Assembly (NCBI GenBank): GCA_001438335.1
Contig: LIBV01000040.1
Coordinates: 1 to 8,306, forward strand
DNA from: Pelagibacteraceae bacterium BACL5 MAG-120820-bin39
GTDB lineage: Bacteria > Pseudomonadota > Alphaproteobacteria > Pelagibacterales > Pelagibacteraceae
Direction of reading: 5' to 3'
Length of the DNA stretch: 8,306 nucleotides
The first letter of the stretch is position 1. The number at the start of each line of letters is the position of its first letter. Position numbers and translations under genes: made by a program. Of the stretch, positions 5,281-8,306 are shown in pieces. Below the pieces are notes generated by a model that saw nothing but the letters and a program-made list of their open reading frames with translations, did not search any database and had not been told where the DNA came from.

Positions 5281-5958
5281 ATGAATAAACTTATAAACCT
5301 AAAAAATAAAATTATTAAATGTAAAAAATGTCCAAGACTAATTAATTTTTCTAAAAAAATTTCTTCAAAAAAACGAAAGCAAAATTTGAATGAAATTTAT
5401 TGGGGAAAACCATTACCAGGTTTTGGATCTGCTAATTCAGAAATAATGATATTAGGATTAGCTCCAGCAGCACACGGAGGAACAAGAACTGGGAGAGCGT
5501 TCACTGGTGATAAATCAGGTGATTTTTTATTTAAATGTTTATATAAAGCAAACTTATCAAACCAACCTGTTTCAAAAAGTATAGATGATAGTTTAAAACT
5601 TAACTCAATTTTTGTAACAAATATTTTAAAATGTGTACCCCCAGGTGATAAACCTAAATTAAATGAACTTAAAAATTGCTCCTCATTTTTTGATACAGAA
5701 CTTGAAAATTTAAAAAAATTAAAGTTAATTATAACATTGGGAAAAGTTGCATTTGATAATTGTATTAAATATTTTAAAAAAAAATTTAAAATTAATAAAA
5801 AAATTTATTTTGAACACGGAAAATTACACACTATGTCTAATGGAATAAGAATACTATCAAGTTATCATCCGAGTCCAAGAAATGTAAATACTAAGCTTAT
5901 TAATGAAAAAATGATGGTAGAAATTTTTAAAAAAGGAAAAAAATATATTAAAGCTTAA
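5281..5958 (+). CDS. Uracil-DNA glycosylase, family 5 (UDGb), Fe-S type
   Basis: The enzyme removes uracil and related deaminated bases from DNA as the first step of base-excision repair. The family 5 motif GLAPAAHGGTRTGR is at 59-72, followed by FTGD with Asp77 at the position of the catalytic Asp known in thermophilic UDGb. The second signature HPSPRN is at 196-201. Cys14, Cys17 (CKKCPRL), Cys118 and Cys133 have the pattern expected for the 4Fe-4S cluster. The 225 residues match the family. The CxxC motif near the N-terminus fixes the start. The gene diverges from the histidine phosphatase with a three-base gap, and its 3' end overlaps the convergent thioesterase gene by 11 bases. No Shine-Dalgarno sequence is seen. 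Confidence 0.93.
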   Translation: MNKLINLKNKIIKCKKCPRLINFSKKISSKKRKQNLNEIYWGKPLPGFGSANSEIMILGLAPAAHGGTRTGRAFTGDKSGDFLFKCLYKANLSNQPVSKSIDDSLKLNSIFVTNILKCVPPGDKPKLNELKNCSSFFDTELENLKKLKLIITLGKVAFDNCIKYFKKKFKINKKIYFEHGKLHTMSNGIRILSSYHPSPRNVNTKLINEKMMVEIFKKGKKYIKA

Positions 5959-6370
5959 TACTGTCGCAGAAGTAAGGTTTCAATTTATCGAATATAAAAT
6001 CAGGAATTTTTACTGGTTTACCATTTTCATCAACAAAAACTAAATGTACCTGAGCTTCAACAATAATATCATTATCTTTTGTAATAATCTGATTCATAAA
6101 AAACGATGTTTTGCTGACAGATTTAACAAAAGAACGAACCAACAATTCATCTTCTAGTTTTGCAGATTTTTTATATTGAATGTTGCAAGATTTAACTACG
6201 ATAAATGATTTAAATTGTTGTTTAATTTTTAGATTTGATAAACCAAAACTTACAATAGCTTCGGTTCTGGCTCTTTCTAAAAACTTTAGGTAATTAGCGT
6301 AATAAACTATACCTCCTGCATCAGTGTCTTCATAATAAACTTTTACTTTATGAAAAAAATTTTCATGCAT
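5948..6370 (-). CDS. ybgC: YbgC-type acyl-CoA thioesterase (hotdog fold)
   Basis: This is a cytoplasmic 4HBT-family thioesterase. The signature YYEDTDAGGIVYYANYL near the N-terminus contains the catalytic Asp17, and FLERARTEAI follows, as in YbgC. YbgC enzymes hydrolyse acyl-CoA or acyl-ACP thioesters and are often encoded with tol-pal, although no tol gene is present here. The 140 residues starting at the ATG (6370) are a typical hotdog-domain length. The frame can be extended to a TTG at 6388, but that adds LDYHC-type residues without homology and would start at or before the predicted transcription start, so the ATG is chosen. The gene ends inside the last codons of the convergent glycosylase gene (11-base overlap). 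Confidence 0.92.
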   Translation of the reverse strand: MHENFFHKVKVYYEDTDAGGIVYYANYLKFLERARTEAIVSFGLSNLKIKQQFKSFIVVKSCNIQYKKSAKLEDELLVRSFVKSVSKTSFFMNQIITKDNDIIVEAQVHLVFVDENGKPVKIPDFIFDKLKPYFCDSIKL

Positions 6371-6392
6371 ACAGTGATAATCTAACAAAAAA

Positions 6393-6400
6393 ATTATAAT
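6393..6400. promoter_or_regulatory. Predicted shared divergent -10 region
   Basis: The eight bases ATTATAAT read as TATAAT on both strands (6395-6400 plus, 6398-6393 minus). They lie midway between the divergent thioesterase start (6370) and the small membrane protein start (6430). Leaders of roughly 15 to 25 bases would result on each side. Neither direction has a convincing -35 hexamer. Confidence 0.35.
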
Positions 6401-6429
6401 ATTTATACAAACTAAGATAAATACTTATC

Positions 6430-6570
6430 ATGATAATATATATTGTTTGGCTAATCGGAGTTATTTTATGGAATTTTGGAGTTCCAAACGCCTCCCCTTT
6501 TGAAGATGTAATTGTAGCAATATTGCTTTCGTTTCTAAGTATTGCCCTTAAAAAAATAATTAAGAAATAA
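6430..6570 (+). CDS. Small membrane protein (46 aa)
   Basis: The ATG at 6430 opens a 46-codon frame encoding two hydrophobic helices. The first spans about 2-18 (IIYIVWLIGVILWNFGV) and the second about 28-40 (VIVAILLSFLSIAL). They are joined by a short polar turn with PNASPFED, and the protein closes with a positively charged KKIIKK tail. The ordered pattern of Trp, Gly and Pro plus the basic end at the membrane face suggest a real two-pass protein. It fills most of the spacer between the thioesterase and DUF3047 genes and ends five bases before the convergent DUF3047 stop. A TATAAT at 6395-6400 could drive it. No family with known function is recognised. Confidence 0.75.
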   Translation: MIIYIVWLIGVILWNFGVPNASPFEDVIVAILLSFLSIALKKIIKK

Positions 6571-6575
6571 TTTAT

Positions 6576-7217
6576 CTAATTACTGGAAAAAAAAATATTT
6601 TGATAATAAGAGATAGCTAATAATTCTGAGTTATCAGTGTCTGTCATTAAAGCTATACCATCTAGATTATCTACATCTAAGTTGTGAAATTTTTTAAAGT
6701 GTTCTTTTATATTAACTTTTACAGTAACCCATTCGTTAAGATGTTGTTTAGTGGTTGAAAGTATATAATCAACTGATTTTTTTGTATAAGGGCTAAACCA
6801 ATTTTGATCAATATCATTGTTACTGGAAAAGACATAGTTTAAAGCTCTATTTGAAAGTGCAGTTGCACCAGTTTTTTTTATAACAAAAACTCTTGCTGCA
6901 TAATCGTGACCTTTTTTACTATTTTCTATAATTCCATTAAGATCTTTTTCAACTTTCCATGTAATATTTAAAAAAGGAGTTTTATTTAAATCAATATTTA
7001 TTTCTTTTCCCAATCCAGATGCCACAGCATTAGCTTCTGCTTTTAAATAGTTTCCGTTTTGATTACTCCCTACTGACCAAAGTGTCTCTCCTTTGATTTT
7101 TCTAACCTCTAATGACTTTAACTCCTCTTCAGTAAATTCAAAAATTTTTAAAACTTCTGAGTTCGCATTATAAAAAAAGAAAAGAGATAAAATTACTAAT
7201 CTTAAAATTTTTAACAT
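6576..7217 (-). CDS. Exported DUF3047 family protein
   Basis: The 213-residue protein starts with a signal peptide (1-20, cleavage after YNANS) and is otherwise soluble, so a periplasmic location is likely. DUF3047 features are visible in order: a WKVEKDLNG strand near residue 88, DYAARVFVI at about 105-113, an NRALNYVF segment, a W-containing segment before the KVNIKEHFKKF helix, and the C-terminal DGIALMTDTDNS...AISYYQNIFF block. The family has no established biochemical role. The start is fixed by the signal peptide, and a promoter-like pair places transcription initiation almost exactly at the ATG. The 3' end nearly touches the convergent 46-residue membrane protein gene. Confidence 0.85.
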   Translation of the reverse strand: MLKILRLVILSLFFFYNANSEVLKIFEFTEEELKSLEVRKIKGETLWSVGSNQNGNYLKAEANAVASGLGKEINIDLNKTPFLNITWKVEKDLNGIIENSKKGHDYAARVFVIKKTGATALSNRALNYVFSSNNDIDQNWFSPYTKKSVDYILSTTKQHLNEWVTVKVNIKEHFKKFHNLDVDNLDGIALMTDTDNSELLAISYYQNIFFSSN

Positions 7218-7223
7218 GATGAC

Positions 7224-7251
7224 TTTATAATTTTATTTTTCATTAATTCAA
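7224..7251 (-). promoter_or_regulatory. Predicted promoter for the DUF3047 gene
   Basis: On the minus strand TTGAAT (7251-7246) and TATAAA (7229-7224) are separated by 16 bases. The ATG begins six bases after the -10 element, so initiation would fall on or next to the start codon and yield a leaderless message. Confidence 0.45.
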
Positions 7252-7307
7252 TATTTAGACATAATTCTAACATGCAATTAACTACTTTTACTAACATATG
7301 ACACTCC

Positions 7308-7436
7308 ATGAAGACAATAACAGTTTTTATATTACTAATTTACTGGTCAATAATAATTTTTGGACCTGTTGTAGCTAATGATCTTAAACACAACAAAGAC
7401 ATTAAAATAGTTAAAAATTTAAAATTTAATAAGTAG
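7308..7436 (+). CDS. Small exported or membrane-anchored peptide (42 aa)
   Basis: The ATG at 7308 opens a 42-codon frame. Residues 4-22 form one hydrophobic helix (ITVFILLIYWSIIIFGPVV) followed by VVAN, a plausible signal-peptidase site after Ala23. If cleaved, the mature peptide is only 19 residues and has Lys at every third position (4, 7, 10, 13, 16, 19 of the mature part). If uncleaved, it is a single-pass protein with a basic tail. No family is recognised. Its last 11 bases overlap the end of the convergent SDR gene, the same overlap length as between the glycosylase and thioesterase genes. It faces away from the DUF3047 gene across a 90-base spacer. Real coding is likely but unproven. 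Confidence 0.6.
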   Translation: MKTITVFILLIYWSIIIFGPVVANDLKHNKDIKIVKNLKFNK

Positions 7437-8172
7437 ATCTACCGCCACTTATATCAAATACTGCGGCTGTGGAAAAAGAGTTTTCCTCAGAACATAACCA
7501 GCAAACTAATGAAGTAAATTCATGGATTTCTAAGAATCTGCCTCTTGGTACTTTGGACAACATTCTTTGAACATGTTCTTTGCTCATTTGGTCCAATATT
7601 CGAGTTTTAGCACCAGCAGGAGTAACTGCATTTACAGCTATATTTTTATCAGCCAACTCTTTACCAAGAGATTTAGTTAACCCAATTGTACCAGCTTTAG
7701 CGGCACTATAAGCGCTAGCATTTGCATTACCATCTTTGCCAGCAACAGAAGCTACATTGACAATTCTTCCATAGTTATTCTTAATCATATTTGGGACAAT
7801 CATTTTACAACAGTTAAAAGTTCCCATCAGATTAATTTCTACAATTTTATTCCACATCTTAGTATCATAATCCCACAAAGTTGCTGTAGGGCCTGTAATA
7901 CCTGCATTGTTGATTAAAATATCTATATTAAATTTTGAGGTAATTTCAGAAACAGTAGTTTCTACTTCTTTAAAATTCGAAACATCAACTTTTTTATAAA
8001 TTAAATTTGGATTATTTATTTCATTTGTTACTTTTTTTAATAAATCCTCATCGATATCCCATATAAAAACCGTTGCTCCAGAATTTAAAAAACGTTTAGC
8101 AATATCCAATCCAAAACCTTGGGCACCACCAGTAATTACTGCAGTTCTTTTTTTAAAATCAAAAGAATTCAT
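7426..8172 (-). CDS. SDR family NAD(P)-dependent oxidoreductase
   Basis: This is a classical short-chain dehydrogenase/reductase of 248 residues, cytoplasmic and probably tetrameric like its relatives. The cofactor loop TGGAQGFG is at 14-21. Asp39 at the end of the second strand favours NAD over NADP. The motifs NNAG (88-91), Asn114, Ser142 and Tyr155-x-x-x-Lys159 give the complete catalytic set. The C-terminus, DISGGRSTY, is of the FabG-like type, but the substrate cannot be read from sequence; sugar or polyol dehydrogenases and 3-oxoacyl reductases share this form. It begins four bases after the stop of an apparent permease gene on the same strand, so the two are probably co-transcribed and may handle the same compound. 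Confidence 0.93.
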   Translation of the reverse strand: MNSFDFKKRTAVITGGAQGFGLDIAKRFLNSGATVFIWDIDEDLLKKVTNEINNPNLIYKKVDVSNFKEVETTVSEITSKFNIDILINNAGITGPTATLWDYDTKMWNKIVEINLMGTFNCCKMIVPNMIKNNYGRIVNVASVAGKDGNANASAYSAAKAGTIGLTKSLGKELADKNIAVNAVTPAGAKTRILDQMSKEHVQRMLSKVPRGRFLEIHEFTSLVCWLCSEENSFSTAAVFDISGGRSTY

Positions 8173-8176
8173 AAGT

Positions 8177-8306
8177 TTATTTTTCAGCTAACAAATAATA
8201 AATAACAGAAGATATGATTGCTCCAATTATCCATGAGAATGATTGAAGAAACATTAAATTTCCATTCCAAATTGTAGAGGCTGAAAAAATTAATCCTATA
8301 AATAAA
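8177..8306 (-). CDS. Membrane transporter C-terminus, probably NCS1-type permease (cut by window edge)
   Basis: The last 42 codons of a gene that enters from beyond the right edge lie on the minus strand. They encode a hydrophobic stretch, then STIWNGNLMFLQSFSW, then a final transmembrane helix (WIIGAIISSVIYYLL) and a short AEK tail. A last helix of the form SWxIGxxxxxxxYYLL resembles the C-terminus of NCS1 permeases for nucleobases, allantoin or related compounds, but this is a weak call from a fragment; other multi-pass carriers end in similar ways. The stop is four bases before the SDR start, indicating an operon. Confidence 0.6.
   Translation of the reverse strand, partial: LFIGLIFSASTIWNGNLMFLQSFSWIIGAIISSVIYYLLAEK

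Noticed and set aside
5099..5284. Plus-strand open frame of 61 codons across the phosphatase start
   Set aside because: It is antisense to the signal peptide and RHA motif of the phosphatase and ends four bases inside the glycosylase gene; a shadow frame.
6371..6388. TTG start extending the thioesterase by six residues
   Set aside because: The extra residues lie outside the family's conserved region, an ATG is available at 6370, and the predicted transcription start is near the TTG.

Overview
The window is a very AT-rich, gene-dense piece of an alphaproteobacterial genome that looks like SAR11 (Pelagibacterales). The reasons are the low G+C throughout, Lys/Asn/Ile-rich proteins, spacers of a few bases, genes that overlap at their ends, several tiny membrane proteins, and the proteostasis block tRNA-Leu, tig, clpP, clpX, lon. 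The taxonomic call is inferred from style and gene content; no marker gene was compared.

Left third (1-3720, all minus strand). Read right to left, a promoter-like site at 3669-3697 leads into tRNA-Leu(UAG). Trigger factor (tig) follows 10 bases later, then clpP, clpX and the first codons of lon at the window edge. The set couples folding at the ribosome exit (trigger factor) with ATP-dependent degradation (ClpXP, Lon). The trigger factor carries an unusual His-Asp repeat and a Lys-rich tail.

Middle (3756-5958). On the plus strand, a DUF1289 Cys-motif protein, an easily missed 56-residue two-helix membrane protein and an exported 142-residue protein overlap one another head to tail. On the minus strand lie an exported histidine phosphatase and, just downstream of it, a probable 42-residue basic protein. 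A family 5 (UDGb) uracil-DNA glycosylase is divergent from the phosphatase, with only three bases between the two start codons.

Right third (5948-8306). This holds a YbgC-type acyl-CoA thioesterase (minus), a 46-residue membrane protein (plus), an exported DUF3047 protein (minus), a 42-residue exported or anchored peptide (plus), and an SDR oxidoreductase (minus). The SDR lies 4 bases downstream of the C-terminus of a membrane protein, probably an NCS1-type permease. Convergent neighbours overlap or nearly touch and leave no room for ordinary terminators.

No stretch longer than 100 bases lacks a feature. I saw no mobile element, CRISPR array, phage gene or rRNA. The main points of interest are the tRNA-tig junction, the trigger factor tail, the near-zero divergent spacer, the unannotated-scale small proteins, and start regions without Shine-Dalgarno sequences. 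No clear new multi-gene system is present.
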